A DNA stretch of 9,902 nucleotides from CAYTID01 sp964437735. Lineage in GTDB: Bacteria; Bacteroidota; Ignavibacteria; UBA10030; BY39. Positions 1 to 6,956 of the stretch are shown here, piece by piece. Each line of letters begins with the position of its first letter. Within the stretch, counting starts at the first letter, position 1. Position numbers and translations under genes: made by a program. Location: contig CAYTID010000081.1 of the NCBI GenBank assembly GCA_964437735.1, forward strand, positions 1-9,902, written 5' to 3'. Below the pieces are notes generated by a model that saw only the letters and a program-made list of their open reading frames with translations, made no database searches and was not told the DNA's origin.

Positions 1-602
1 GCAAATTCGAATCCTGAAATGAAGTTGAAAGATTTTTGGGGAAGAGGTCGTATCAGGCTTGCATACGAGATCCCGTTATAAAATTTGAACAGATAATTAT
101 TTTTTTTATGGACATTGCCTACGATAAGTTCGCCGAAATCGCGTGTAAATGGAACGGGCTTATAATCGTCCAACCATTTATCATTTTCGTGATCATAATT
201 CCCGTCAACCAGATGTGCGCTATTGTGAATTATTCTGAAACGGGAAAATATTTTTCCTGACTTGTGAGGCTTCGAGAACGAGATATTTCCACCGAACAAT
301 CCGTCAACCGCATTTATTTGCAGCCGGTATTCTTTGTAACTGCTTGCCATAGCGTATGCCATGAATTCAGCGCCTGCACTTATTTTAAATTGATTCATAT
401 GATTATATGAAATCACATCAATGTTATTTCCGATATCCACTTTAATGCTTCCGTCGTCGGGAAAATATAGAACTCCGACTTTCGCTTCCTGAAAACCGGC
501 AATTATAGGATTTAAGTGACTTTTCGAGGGGAAAAATTCAATAACTTGTTGTGCAAAAAGAGGGGAACAAAACAAAAAAAAAGAAAATACTATTTTAAAC
601 AT
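1..602 (-). CDS. Exported DUF1207-like protein, N-terminal 200 residues (C-terminus beyond the window)
   Basis: An open minus-strand frame runs from an ATG at 602-600 to the left edge, 200 codons without a stop. It starts with a signal peptide (MFKIVFSFFLFCSPLFA, likely cut before QQ). The mature part contains FFPSKSHLNPIIAGFQEAK, a GAEFMAY stretch, FGGNISFSKP, RIIHNSAHLVDGNYD (about residues 128-142) and a GELIVG strand. The order 'FP...L.PLLA...' at the N-terminus, a middle segment on a central scaffold, and a 'R.r..H.SaHl.De' motif is what I recall of the DUF1207 family of outer-membrane or envelope proteins, whose function is unknown. The alternation of short hydrophobic strands suggests a beta-barrel or beta-rich envelope protein. 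No convincing Shine-Dalgarno precedes the ATG. It is divergent from gdhA. The coding call is firm; the family name is recalled and moderately sure. Confidence 0.72.
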   Translation of the reverse strand, partial: MFKIVFSFFLFCSPLFAQQVIEFFPSKSHLNPIIAGFQEAKVGVLYFPDDGSIKVDIGNNIDVISYNHMNQFKISAGAEFMAYAMASSYKEYRLQINAVDGLFGGNISFSKPHKSGKIFSRFRIIHNSAHLVDGNYDHENDKWLDDYKPVPFTRDFGELIVGNVHKKNNYLFKFYNGISYASLIRPLPQKSFNFISGFEF

Positions 603-825
603 TAGTATGATACGGTTAATTACTTTAATCTAAAATTATAACGTGTGAATATAAAAAATATAGAGCCAAATACCAAAATCCATAATCTTACTCGATTTGC
701 TAAATTAACAAAAAATTGATATTTTTAGTTAAAATAAAAGGATTCTATGGTCTCAAAATCTGCAATAGAACCCATTCAAAATCTATCAATTTTAACATTC
801 TTTAAAATAATTTTTCGAGGAAAAC
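603..825. other. AT-rich divergent intergenic region between the DUF1207-like gene and gdhA
   Basis: This 223-bp stretch must hold the promoters of two divergent genes. It is very AT-rich. I could not find a convincing -35/-10 pair or a Bacteroidota-type TTTG/TAnnTTTG pair with correct spacing, nor any strong inverted repeat that would mark an operator. The only clear signal is the gdhA ribosome binding site at its right end (GAGG at 817-820, five bases before the ATG). Confidence 0.4.
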
Positions 826-2166
826 ATGAAGGAATATATTCAGAAGTTAATTGAACAAGTAAAAATTAAAAACCCCGGAGAAAAAGAATTTCATCAGGCA
901 GTTCAGGAAGTATTTGAATCTTTGGAATTAGTACTTACACGCCATCCCGAATACAAGAAATCTAAAATCTTGGAACGGATGGTTGAACCGGAACGAGTTA
1001 TTATTTTCAGAGTCCCTTGGATGGACGATAAAGGAGAAGTACAGATCAATCGTGGTTTCCGGATTCAGATGAACAGCGCGATAGGTCCTTACAAAGGCGG
1101 ACTCCGTTTTCATCCTTCAGTTAATTTAGGAGTTTTAAAATTTTTAGCTTTCGAGCAGGTTTATAAAAACAGTTTGACGACACTCCCAATGGGTGGTGGT
1201 AAAGGAGGATCGGATTTTGATCCAAAAGGTAAGAGCGATAATGAAGTAATGCGTTTCTGTCAGAGTTTCATGACCGAACTTTACCGACACATCGGAGCCG
1301 ATATCGATGTCCCGGCTGGTGATATCGGAGTAGGCGGTAGGGAAATTGGTTTCCTCTTCGGTCAGTACAAAAGATTGGCAAATGAGTTTACCGGTGTGTT
1401 AACCGGTAAAGGTTTAAACTGGGGCGGTTCGTTAATCAGACCTGAAGCAACCGGTTTTGGAGTAGTATACTTTATGCAAGAAATGTTGAAAACCAAAAAT
1501 GATTCATTTGAAGGTAAAACCGTTGCGATATCAGGATTCGGAAACGTCGCCTGGGGCGCTGCTCTTAAAGCAACAGAACTTGGAGCAAAGGTAGTAACTC
1601 TCTCCGGTCCCGATGGATATATTTATGACAAAGATGGAATTAGCGGAGAAAAGATTGATTATATGCTGGAAATGCGTGCAAGCGCTCGTGATGTCGTCGC
1701 GATGTATTCAGAAAAATTCAAAATCCCGTTCTTTGCCGGAAAACGTCCATGGGAAGTAAAAGTTGATATTGCTCTACCGTGCGCGACACAAAACGAACTC
1801 GACGAAAATAATGCAAAAGAACTTGTTAAGAACGGTTGTAAATATGTTGCCGAAGGGGCGAACATGCCGACCACAATTCCGGGAATAAAAATATTTCAGG
1901 ACGGCGGAATATTATACGCACCGGGCAAAGCATCCAATGCAGGCGGTGTTGCAACTTCAGGACTCGAAATGACACAAAACAGCATGCGTTTGCCTTGGTC
2001 GCGTGAAGAGGTTGATCAAAAACTTCATTCGATAATGAAAAATATTCATCAAACTTGTGTTGAAACAGCAGATAAGTACGGTACTCCCGGTAATTATGTT
2101 AATGGTGCTAATATAGGGGGCTTCCTCAAAGTTGCCGACGCAATGCTGGAACAAGGATTGGTTTAG
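826..2166 (+). CDS. gdhA: Glutamate dehydrogenase, class I hexameric type
   Basis: The enzyme interconverts glutamate and 2-oxoglutarate plus ammonium in the cytoplasm. At 446 aa it has the standard length of small hexameric GDHs and aligns without gaps I can see to the E. coli/Bacteroides/Clostridium type. The substrate and catalytic residues are present: K90 (PYKGGLRF), K114 (VYKNSLT), the catalytic K126 (PMGGGKGG), D166 (AGDIGVGGRE) and S378 (GGVATSG). The Rossmann domain begins at SGFGNVAWG (236-244). F238, P262 and D263 (LSGPDGY) match the residues I recall as NAD-favouring in Clostridium symbiosum GDH, so NADP specificity should not be assumed. The start is supported by GAGG five bases upstream. 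The gene is monocistronic, with its own terminator at 2193-2228. Confidence 0.97.
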   Translation: MKEYIQKLIEQVKIKNPGEKEFHQAVQEVFESLELVLTRHPEYKKSKILERMVEPERVIIFRVPWMDDKGEVQINRGFRIQMNSAIGPYKGGLRFHPSVNLGVLKFLAFEQVYKNSLTTLPMGGGKGGSDFDPKGKSDNEVMRFCQSFMTELYRHIGADIDVPAGDIGVGGREIGFLFGQYKRLANEFTGVLTGKGLNWGGSLIRPEATGFGVVYFMQEMLKTKNDSFEGKTVAISGFGNVAWGAALKATELGAKVVTLSGPDGYIYDKDGISGEKIDYMLEMRASARDVVAMYSEKFKIPFFAGKRPWEVKVDIALPCATQNELDENNAKELVKNGCKYVAEGANMPTTIPGIKIFQDGGILYAPGKASNAGGVATSGLEMTQNSMRLPWSREEVDQKLHSIMKNIHQTCVETADKYGTPGNYVNGANIGGFLKVADAMLEQGLV

Positions 2167-2192
2167 TACAAATTTAATTTAAAAATTTATCT

Positions 2193-2228
2193 AACCTTCA
2201 AATTCTTAAATGAATTTGAGGGTTTTTT
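2193..2228 (+). terminator. Intrinsic terminator of gdhA
   Basis: A 13-bp stem (2193-2205 with 2212-2224), containing one G-U pair, encloses the six-base loop TTAAAT. It is followed by a run of T to 2228. It starts 27 bases after the gdhA stop codon and separates gdhA from the cytochrome gene. Confidence 0.92.
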
Positions 2229-2242
2229 ATTAATGCGCAGAC

Positions 2243-2272
2243 TTTGTTTTTATTTGTAAAATATTATATTTT
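2243..2272 (+). promoter_or_regulatory. Possible Bacteroidota-type promoter for the multihaem cytochrome gene
   Basis: TTTG at 2243-2246 is followed after 18 bases by TATATTTT at 2265-2272. This resembles the TTTG / TAnnTTTG promoter of Bacteroidota, with the final G replaced by T. It lies between the gdhA terminator and the cytochrome start, leaving a leader of about 45 bases. The region is so AT-rich that chance is a serious alternative. Confidence 0.25.
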
Positions 2273-2321
2273 ATTATACAGTAATTTTCGGTGTTTCAAT
2301 ATTAATTGAAAGGGCATTAAT

Positions 2322-4619
2322 ATGAGATATAAAATTATCATTTCAATCTTTTTAGCTGCGTTCATAGTAACTTTTTCAATAACTGCAATTGTAAATACAA
2401 CTCTCAACGATTTTCTTTTACCCGGGAGTCAACCTAATCAATCGGGAACATTTGAATTGCCAAGTAAGTGCGACAATTGTCACGGCGGTTACGACATAAA
2501 AGTCGAGCCTGCATTCAATTGGAGAGGCAATATGATGGCGCAGGCAGCTCGTGATCCTTTATTTTTTGCAAGTATGACAATTGCTAATCAGGATGCAGCA
2601 TTTGCCGGAGACTTTTGTATAAGATGTCATTCTCCAAAGGGATGGTTAGAAGGACGCTCGATACCGACCAATGGTTCAGCTCTTACCGCAAATGACAGAG
2701 AGGGAGTGCTTTGCGATTTTTGTCATAGAGCCATTAAGCCCACTCCTCTCGGAGTAAATCCATATCCAAACGAACCTGCTTATACGTCGGGTGCATATAT
2801 ACGTGATCAAGCCTATCTCGCGACTTTGTCAGCAATTCCCCCCACGTCTGCCAACGGAATGTACATTATTGACAACAAGGATGATATGAGAGGACCATAT
2901 ACCGATCCTGCTGCACCGCATAAATTTTACTATTCACCTTTTCATAAAGAATCTGCAATTTGCGGCACTTGTCACGACGTGAGCAATCCCGTATATCAGA
3001 AAAATGTTGATGGAAGTGGAAATTTCTACTATACTCTTAATAATTTGAACACACCTCCTCCTTCAGCTGATCCTTATAGTCAATTCCCCGTTGAACGGAC
3101 ATACAGCGAGTGGTTAAAGAGCGCTTATAATACACCTCAGGGAATTTATGCGCCTCAGTTCGGAGGTAACAAGCAATATGTTTCCACATGTCAGGATTGT
3201 CACATGCGCGATTTAACAGGTAAAGGATGTAATAAACCAGGCGCTCCTGTCCGAACTGATTTACCTCACCATGATTTCACCGGCGGGAATACCTGGATAC
3301 CCAAAATTATTCCTACTTTCTTTACAGGTACGAATGCAGCCGCTCTCGACTCAGGGATAAGACGCGCAACATATATGCTGCAAAATGCCGCAATTCTTTC
3401 TGTATTCGAAGATAATCTTTTTGAAGTCCGCGTCAGGGTAACTAATCAAACCGGGCATAAGCTTCCTTCGGGATACCCGGAAGGAAGGCGGATGTGGCTT
3501 AACCTCAAAGCTTTTGATGCTGATATGAATCTGGTGCAAGAGTTTGGGGCTTATGATTCTGTTACCGCTTTACTGAATACTTCAAATACAAAAGTTTATG
3601 AAGCCAAGCTTGGCATGTCGCCGGAAATTCTCGCCGCAACACAAAGAACGAATGATCCCGACGGTTCTTCGTTTCATTTCGTGCTGAACAATTTAGTTGT
3701 AAAAGATAACCGCATACCTCCGCGCGGTTTTACAAATAGTAATTTCAAACAAATACAATCGCCTCCGGTCGCCGCTGTATATGCAGACGGACAATTCTGG
3801 GACGAAACTATTTTCAATCTTCCGGTAAATACTGTATGGTATGAAGTCAATCTCTATTATCAGACTGCATCAAAAGAGTATATTGAATTTTTGCGGAATA
3901 AAAATGTTACGGACGATTGGGGAACACGTCTTTATAATGCCTGGGCAGCATCGGGAAAATCGCGACCGGTGTTGATGGCGCGGTATGTCAACGGTGATCC
4001 GCTCCCGGTTCAAATTGCATCATTTAGCGCAACCGTAATTTACGGATCGACAGTAAAATTGGAATGGGTAACAATCAGCGAAACAAACAATTACGGATTC
4101 TTTGTTCAAAGACGACACGAAAATCAACATGAATTTTCTGAACTGCCTGATAATTTTATTCCCGGACACGGTACCACACTCGAACCGAAATACTACTCAT
4201 GGGAAGATGTGCCATTGCCGCCGGGAACTTATGAATACAGACTACGCCAAGTCGATAACGACGGATTGGAAAGACTCACTGACCCTGTTACCATTGTTGT
4301 TGGAAGTCCGACGTATATCCGCGTTGGTACTGAACTGCCCGGAGAATATATGCTCGATAAGAATTTCCCGAATCCGTTTAATCCTTCAACGGTTATTAGG
4401 TTTGCTATTCCCGAAGAGACGAATGTTAAATTGAGCATTTACGATTTGCAGGGACGGCTGGTTACATCGTTAATAGATGACCCGATGGCGCCGGGAATCT
4501 ATCAAATCACCTGGAATGCAATTGATGCTTTGGGTAATGTTCCGGCAAGCAGCTTGTATCTGCTGAGACTGGAAACTAAATCTTTCTCGCAGACGAGGAA
4601 AATGATTTTACTTCGCTAG
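2322..4619 (+). CDS. Secreted pentahaem c-type cytochrome with T9SS-type C-terminal sorting domain
   Basis: The 765-aa protein starts with a hydrophobic export segment (residues 4-24). It carries five CXXCH haem-attachment motifs: C50-H54, C99-H103, C131-H135, C214-H218 and C290-H294. Candidate distal ligands include H208 (SPFHKES), H316/H317 (LPHHDF) and H379 (TGHKLPSGYPEGRR). The stretches MMAQAARDPLFFAS and CIRCHSPKGWLEGR are typical of a cytochrome c554-like multihaem family. Residues 561-660 form a fibronectin-like domain (LPVQIASFSA...NNYGFFVQR). Residues 678-765 are a FlgD-like/T9SS type A sorting domain (DKNFPNPFNPST...GRLVTSL...MILLR). Export through Sec, haem loading in the periplasm and then surface display is inferred; the likely role is extracellular or cell-surface electron transfer, redox partner unknown. 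GAAAGGG seven bases upstream supports the start. It is transcribed alone, between two terminators. Confidence 0.93.
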   Translation: MRYKIIISIFLAAFIVTFSITAIVNTTLNDFLLPGSQPNQSGTFELPSKCDNCHGGYDIKVEPAFNWRGNMMAQAARDPLFFASMTIANQDAAFAGDFCIRCHSPKGWLEGRSIPTNGSALTANDREGVLCDFCHRAIKPTPLGVNPYPNEPAYTSGAYIRDQAYLATLSAIPPTSANGMYIIDNKDDMRGPYTDPAAPHKFYYSPFHKESAICGTCHDVSNPVYQKNVDGSGNFYYTLNNLNTPPPSADPYSQFPVERTYSEWLKSAYNTPQGIYAPQFGGNKQYVSTCQDCHMRDLTGKGCNKPGAPVRTDLPHHDFTGGNTWIPKIIPTFFTGTNAAALDSGIRRATYMLQNAAILSVFEDNLFEVRVRVTNQTGHKLPSGYPEGRRMWLNLKAFDADMNLVQEFGAYDSVTALLNTSNTKVYEAKLGMSPEILAATQRTNDPDGSSFHFVLNNLVVKDNRIPPRGFTNSNFKQIQSPPVAAVYADGQFWDETIFNLPVNTVWYEVNLYYQTASKEYIEFLRNKNVTDDWGTRLYNAWAASGKSRPVLMARYVNGDPLPVQIASFSATVIYGSTVKLEWVTISETNNYGFFVQRRHENQHEFSELPDNFIPGHGTTLEPKYYSWEDVPLPPGTYEYRLRQVDNDGLERLTDPVTIVVGSPTYIRVGTELPGEYMLDKNFPNPFNPSTVIRFAIPEETNVKLSIYDLQGRLVTSLIDDPMAPGIYQITWNAIDALGNVPASSLYLLRLETKSFSQTRKMILLR

Positions 4620-4669
4620 TATCATAGCGGGTGAATGCCGGGGCGTTAGAAGTTTCGCTTCTGAAAAAT

Positions 4670-4699
4670 AAAAGCCGGTGTATTTACATCGGCTTTTTT
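4670..4699 (+). terminator. Intrinsic terminator of the cytochrome gene, probably bidirectional
   Basis: An 11-bp stem (4670-4680 with 4687-4697, one G-U pair) encloses TATTTA and runs into six T's (4694-4699). Read on the minus strand, the same stem is followed by TTTTATTTTT, so it can also stop transcription arriving from the acyltransferase/GNAT unit. A small hairpin (AGAAG/CTTCT, 4648-4662) lies just before it. Confidence 0.9.
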
Positions 4700-4868
4700 A
4701 TTATATGTTGAGTGAAGCGTGTTGAAGTCACTTTCGGGGCAAGTCGTTTTGCCGCGTCTGCGGTCACATCTCCGGAATGTTCTCAATATCGCCAGCAATG
4801 TAAACACGTTTGTTACCGAAAGTTATAATGAAACGGCTCTCCCGTGTATGAACCAGATTAAAGATAGT
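4684..4868 (-). pseudogene. Decayed C-terminal fragment of a metallo-beta-lactamase-fold hydrolase
   Basis: Translating the minus strand from 4868 gives FNLVHTRE...RFIITFGNKRVYIAG, then DIENIPEM and a TGA at 4766-4764. This matches the part of MBL-fold hydrolases (UlaG/COG2220-like) around the 'kRvYiAGDTE.iPEM' motif, whose Asp is a metal ligand. Shifting frame at that point continues as VTADAAKRLAPKV, which resembles the later '(PE)mvaDAAkafkPKi' segment of the same family, and ends at a TAA (4686-4684). The roughly 20 residues normally between the two segments are missing, as is the whole N-terminal half with the HxHxDH site. It starts immediately downstream of the GNAT stop codon on the same strand. 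I see no way it could make an active enzyme. The family match is by eye and rests mainly on one strong motif. Confidence 0.55.
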
Positions 4869-4876
4869 TTAAGAAT

Positions 4877-5299
4877 TCAAACAGGATTATTCCTTATTTC
4901 CATCAGAAATTCAGGATTTTCAATTTTTTTAAAACCGAATTTTTCGTACAAGCTGTGAGCATCTGCAGTTCCCAATCCCCACCGCTGGAGTCCTTTTAAG
5001 TCGGCGTGATTCATTATTGAATTCATCAGCAATTTGCTCAATCCTTTTTTTCTGTATTCTTCCAATATAAATACATCCATTATCCATGCAAAAACAGAAT
5101 AGTCTGTTACAACTCTTGCAAAGCCGGCAAAGTTGTCGCCCGAATCATACACGCCGAAGCATAAAGAATTATCGATAGATTTTTTAATTCTTTCGAGACT
5201 TCTTCCCCTAGCCCAATACGAACGGTTTGATAAAAAATCGTATATGATATCGATGTTCAGCTTAGACTTGTCGGTCGATATGTAAAAATTATTTTCCAT
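4877..5299 (-). CDS. GNAT-family N-acetyltransferase
   Basis: A 140-aa single-domain acetyltransferase using acetyl-CoA; the substrate is unknown. The central strand and pyrophosphate-binding loop are visible as DVFILEEYRKKGLSKLL (residues 75-91, R83-K84-K85-G86 corresponding to R/QxxGxG/A), and the C-terminal HSLYEKFGFKKI (115-126) is the usual GNAT motif B. The N-terminal YWARGRSLERIKKSIDNS followed by FGVYD and GFARVVTDY defines a common small subfamily in which a Trp/Ala/Arg-Gly-Arg segment precedes the fold. The length is normal. The ATG at 5299 lies 3 bp after the stop of the upstream acyltransferase gene, so the two are probably translated from one mRNA; there is no separate Shine-Dalgarno. 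It has no obvious metabolic link to the acyltransferase. Confidence 0.9.
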   Translation of the reverse strand: MENNFYISTDKSKLNIDIIYDFLSNRSYWARGRSLERIKKSIDNSLCFGVYDSGDNFAGFARVVTDYSVFAWIMDVFILEEYRKKGLSKLLMNSIMNHADLKGLQRWGLGTADAHSLYEKFGFKKIENPEFLMEIRNNPV

Positions 5300-5302
5300 T
5301 TT

Positions 5303-6106
5303 TTAAAACATGTTTTTCCAGTTGTTAAGTCTGGAGACGATAAACGCGACGATTTTTTCGTGATCTTCTTTACCTGTTCCTTCCACCTTGAATGGTTTTC
5401 CAAAATCCATATAAATGTGTTTTTTTCGGTCGATCGGTCCGATGTCTTTGAGAATTTTACCGTTGCCCCAGAAATCGGTTTTGATAGCGACTGGTACAAC
5501 CTGAACGCCGGAAGTTTTTGCCAGTTTAATACCGAGAGAGTTGAATTCTTCCGGATTAAATTTTGAAGTTCTTGTGCTTTGAGGAAAAATGATGAGGGAG
5601 GTTCCGTTGGTCAGCAAGTTTTTTCCTTCCGTCATTACAGTTTGCAAATCTTCGCGTGGATTTTTTCTCCCCACAACAATAGGATTACGCGCTCTCATTA
5701 TCGGACCGAAAATCCTATGCCTGACAAGGCTGTCTTTTACGACAAAAGTGACTGCTATTTCGGGAGCAATGAGACAAGGGAATACGAAAGTTTCCAGCGT
5801 GCTCATGTGGTTGCTGATGAAAACCACCGGACCGGTACACGAACGGATATTATCAAGTCCGCTGATGTGAAATTTGCCTCCGCATTTTTCAATCAATTGA
5901 AAAATTCTGTACGAAGAAGCAGCCCATTCCTGCCTGTCGTATATCTCTTTTAATGAAAGAGAGCGCGACCTGAAAATCTCGGCAACATAACCGCCTACAA
6001 AAAACCATCGCGTATTCAAAAACAACTTGTCTAAAATATGTCTCCGCTTGTTCTTCGGAGTGTCGTAAGTATTATTCGGGAAATTTGATTTCAATTCATT
6101 ACTCAT
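5303..6106 (-). CDS. PlsC-like lysophospholipid acyltransferase with variant HX4E motif
   Basis: This is a membrane-associated glycerophospholipid acyltransferase of the PlsC/LPLAT fold, transferring a fatty acyl chain to a lysolipid; the exact acceptor is unknown. Numbering from the ATG at 6106, motif I is SNHMSTLE (H100...E105), with Glu where the classical catalytic dyad HX4D has Asp. Motif III is FPQSTRT (174-180) instead of FPEGTR, and motif IV is VVPVAI (203-208). The intermediate FGPIMRARNPIVVGRKNPRED is what I recall from a distinct subfamily with the same changes, so it is probably active. The open frame extends seven codons further to a TTG at 6127; I prefer the ATG, although neither has a Shine-Dalgarno. 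It is the first gene of a two-gene unit with the GNAT gene. Confidence 0.88.
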   Translation of the reverse strand: MSNELKSNFPNNTYDTPKNKRRHILDKLFLNTRWFFVGGYVAEIFRSRSLSLKEIYDRQEWAASSYRIFQLIEKCGGKFHISGLDNIRSCTGPVVFISNHMSTLETFVFPCLIAPEIAVTFVVKDSLVRHRIFGPIMRARNPIVVGRKNPREDLQTVMTEGKNLLTNGTSLIIFPQSTRTSKFNPEEFNSLGIKLAKTSGVQVVPVAIKTDFWGNGKILKDIGPIDRKKHIYMDFGKPFKVEGTGKEDHEKIVAFIVSRLNNWKNMF

Positions 6107-6221
6107 TTTGTTATAAGAAAAATACAAACATTATTTTTAAACTCAAAATTGTATTAATAACCTCCACCGTTGTCTTTTTAAAAAAAATATAAATGTGGGA
6201 TAGCCGCTTGATCGGATTCGG

Positions 6222-6413
6222 AAATTAATAATAGATACTTTTGAAAAATTTAAAACAATACATCTCGCAAAGCTCGCCAAGGTCGCGAAGGAATTGTTGT
6301 GTTCAAAAATCAAACCTTAGCGCTCTTTACGCCTTTGCCTGCCCGCCATGACTGCGGCAGCCAGGCAGCAGGCGGGCGAGAAACAATATTTCAGAAGTCT
6401 CTATTATTAATTT
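6222..6413. repeat. MITE-like or REP-like element with 25-bp terminal inverted repeats
   Basis: The arms 6222-6246 and 6389-6413 are inverted copies, 23 of 25 bases matching (outer part AAATTAATAATAGA identical). Inside them, TCTCGC (6263-6268) is opposed by GCGAGA (6376-6381). Three tandem 9-mers (TCGCAAAGC, TCGCCAAGG, TCGCGAAGG; 6265-6291) face an imperfect inverse at about 6315-6338. A GC-rich hairpin (GCCCGCC 6341-6347 with GGCGGGC 6371-6377) fills the right part. There is no reading frame. Base composition switches sharply from AT-rich arms to a GC-rich core. A clear target-site duplication was not found. It resembles the non-coding palindromic repeats common in environmental Bacteroidota-group genomes, but that is from memory. 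Confidence 0.7.
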
Positions 6414-6491
6414 TTCACCGCGAAAGCAATATCCTACATTGTGCATGGCGTTGAAACATGCAAAGAATTATTGAATTAGGAAAAGACAAAC

Positions 6492-6519
6492 AAAACGCAA
6501 GTTAAGTTTTTCACTTGCG
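6492..6519 (-). terminator. Intrinsic terminator of the small membrane-protein gene
   Basis: On the minus strand, CGCAAGT (6519-6513) and ACTTGCG (6502-6496) pair as a 7-bp stem around a 10-base loop and run into TTTTGTTTGTCTTTT. It lies 14 bases beyond the stop codon of the gene at 6534-6956. Confidence 0.75.
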
Positions 6520-6533
6520 GCAAATAAAGCTGT

Positions 6534-6956
6534 TCAATTTTCTTGTTTTCTTCCCGTGATCAATTTTCCTCCGAGATAACCCATAGGAATATAAGCTACG
6601 GCTAAATCCAAAATAGTGAACCATGTCGGAGAAGGAAGCATGACTATATTAATAATACCGCCAATCAAGAAAAAGAAACCGATAACGAGCGCGAATTTTA
6701 TTTTATGGCTCGCAGCAATTAAGGCGGCGAAGATAGCCCCTGCAAAAGTCCCGAGGGCATGAGCTAAAAACGGAAAAACAAAATGCTGAGGCTGGAACAA
6801 ATGTAAGGATGATTTTAAACCTTCCATTGTAGTAACATCTGCCCCGTCGGGTGGAGGAATGATTGAACCGCTGATCATGATGATTCCCATATTCACGATA
6901 CTTCCAAGTACAATGCCGGTTACGACTGCTAAAATGTTTCTAATTATTGGATTCAT
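6534..6956 (-). CDS. Small conserved membrane protein, four predicted helices
   Basis: A 140-aa protein with four hydrophobic segments at about residues 8-33, 59-82, 86-107 and 111-132, hence an inner-membrane protein. Recognisable polar landmarks are SIIPPPDGADVTTMEGLKSS between helices 1 and 2, HFVFPFLAHALGTFAGA entering helix 2, MLPSPTWF between helices 3 and 4, and AYIPMGYLGGKL near the end. I recall proteins with these same landmarks annotated only as hypothetical in Bacteroidota-like genomes and know no function. The ATG at 6956 has no Shine-Dalgarno. It is followed by a terminator 14 bases downstream and stands alone. It is the last gene before the cassette-like region, so it probably belongs to the stable chromosome. 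The His within helix 2 (H66) is unusual but no function can be read from it. Confidence 0.85.
   Translation of the reverse strand: MNPIIRNILAVVTGIVLGSIVNMGIIMISGSIIPPPDGADVTTMEGLKSSLHLFQPQHFVFPFLAHALGTFAGAIFAALIAASHKIKFALVIGFFFLIGGIINIVMLPSPTWFTILDLAVAYIPMGYLGGKLITGRKQEN

Larger units (their letters stand above)
6107..6533. other. Long intergenic region with a MITE-like repeat and a terminator
   Basis: No credible gene lies in these 427 bases. It holds the upstream region of the acyltransferase gene (6107-6221, AT-rich, no promoter I would defend), the inverted-repeat element at 6222-6413, a short stretch without visible features (6414-6491), and the minus-strand terminator at 6492-6519. Confidence 0.6.

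Noticed and set aside
36..260. 74-codon plus-strand frame
   Set aside because: Antisense shadow of the DUF1207-like gene, which has a signal peptide, a long open frame and a recognisable family pattern.
4102..4434. 110-codon plus-strand frame inside the cytochrome gene
   Set aside because: Overlaps the fibronectin-like and sorting domains in another frame; composition is not protein-like and there is no ribosome binding site.
4719..4958. 79-codon plus-strand frame
   Set aside because: Antisense to the MBL remnant and the GNAT 3' end; no family resemblance.
5579..5953. 124-codon plus-strand frame
   Set aside because: Antisense shadow of the acyltransferase gene, whose motifs and operon spacing are clear.
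6265..6291. CRISPR-like tandem repeats
   Set aside because: Three adjacent 9-bp units without spacers, located inside the palindromic element; far too short for a CRISPR array.
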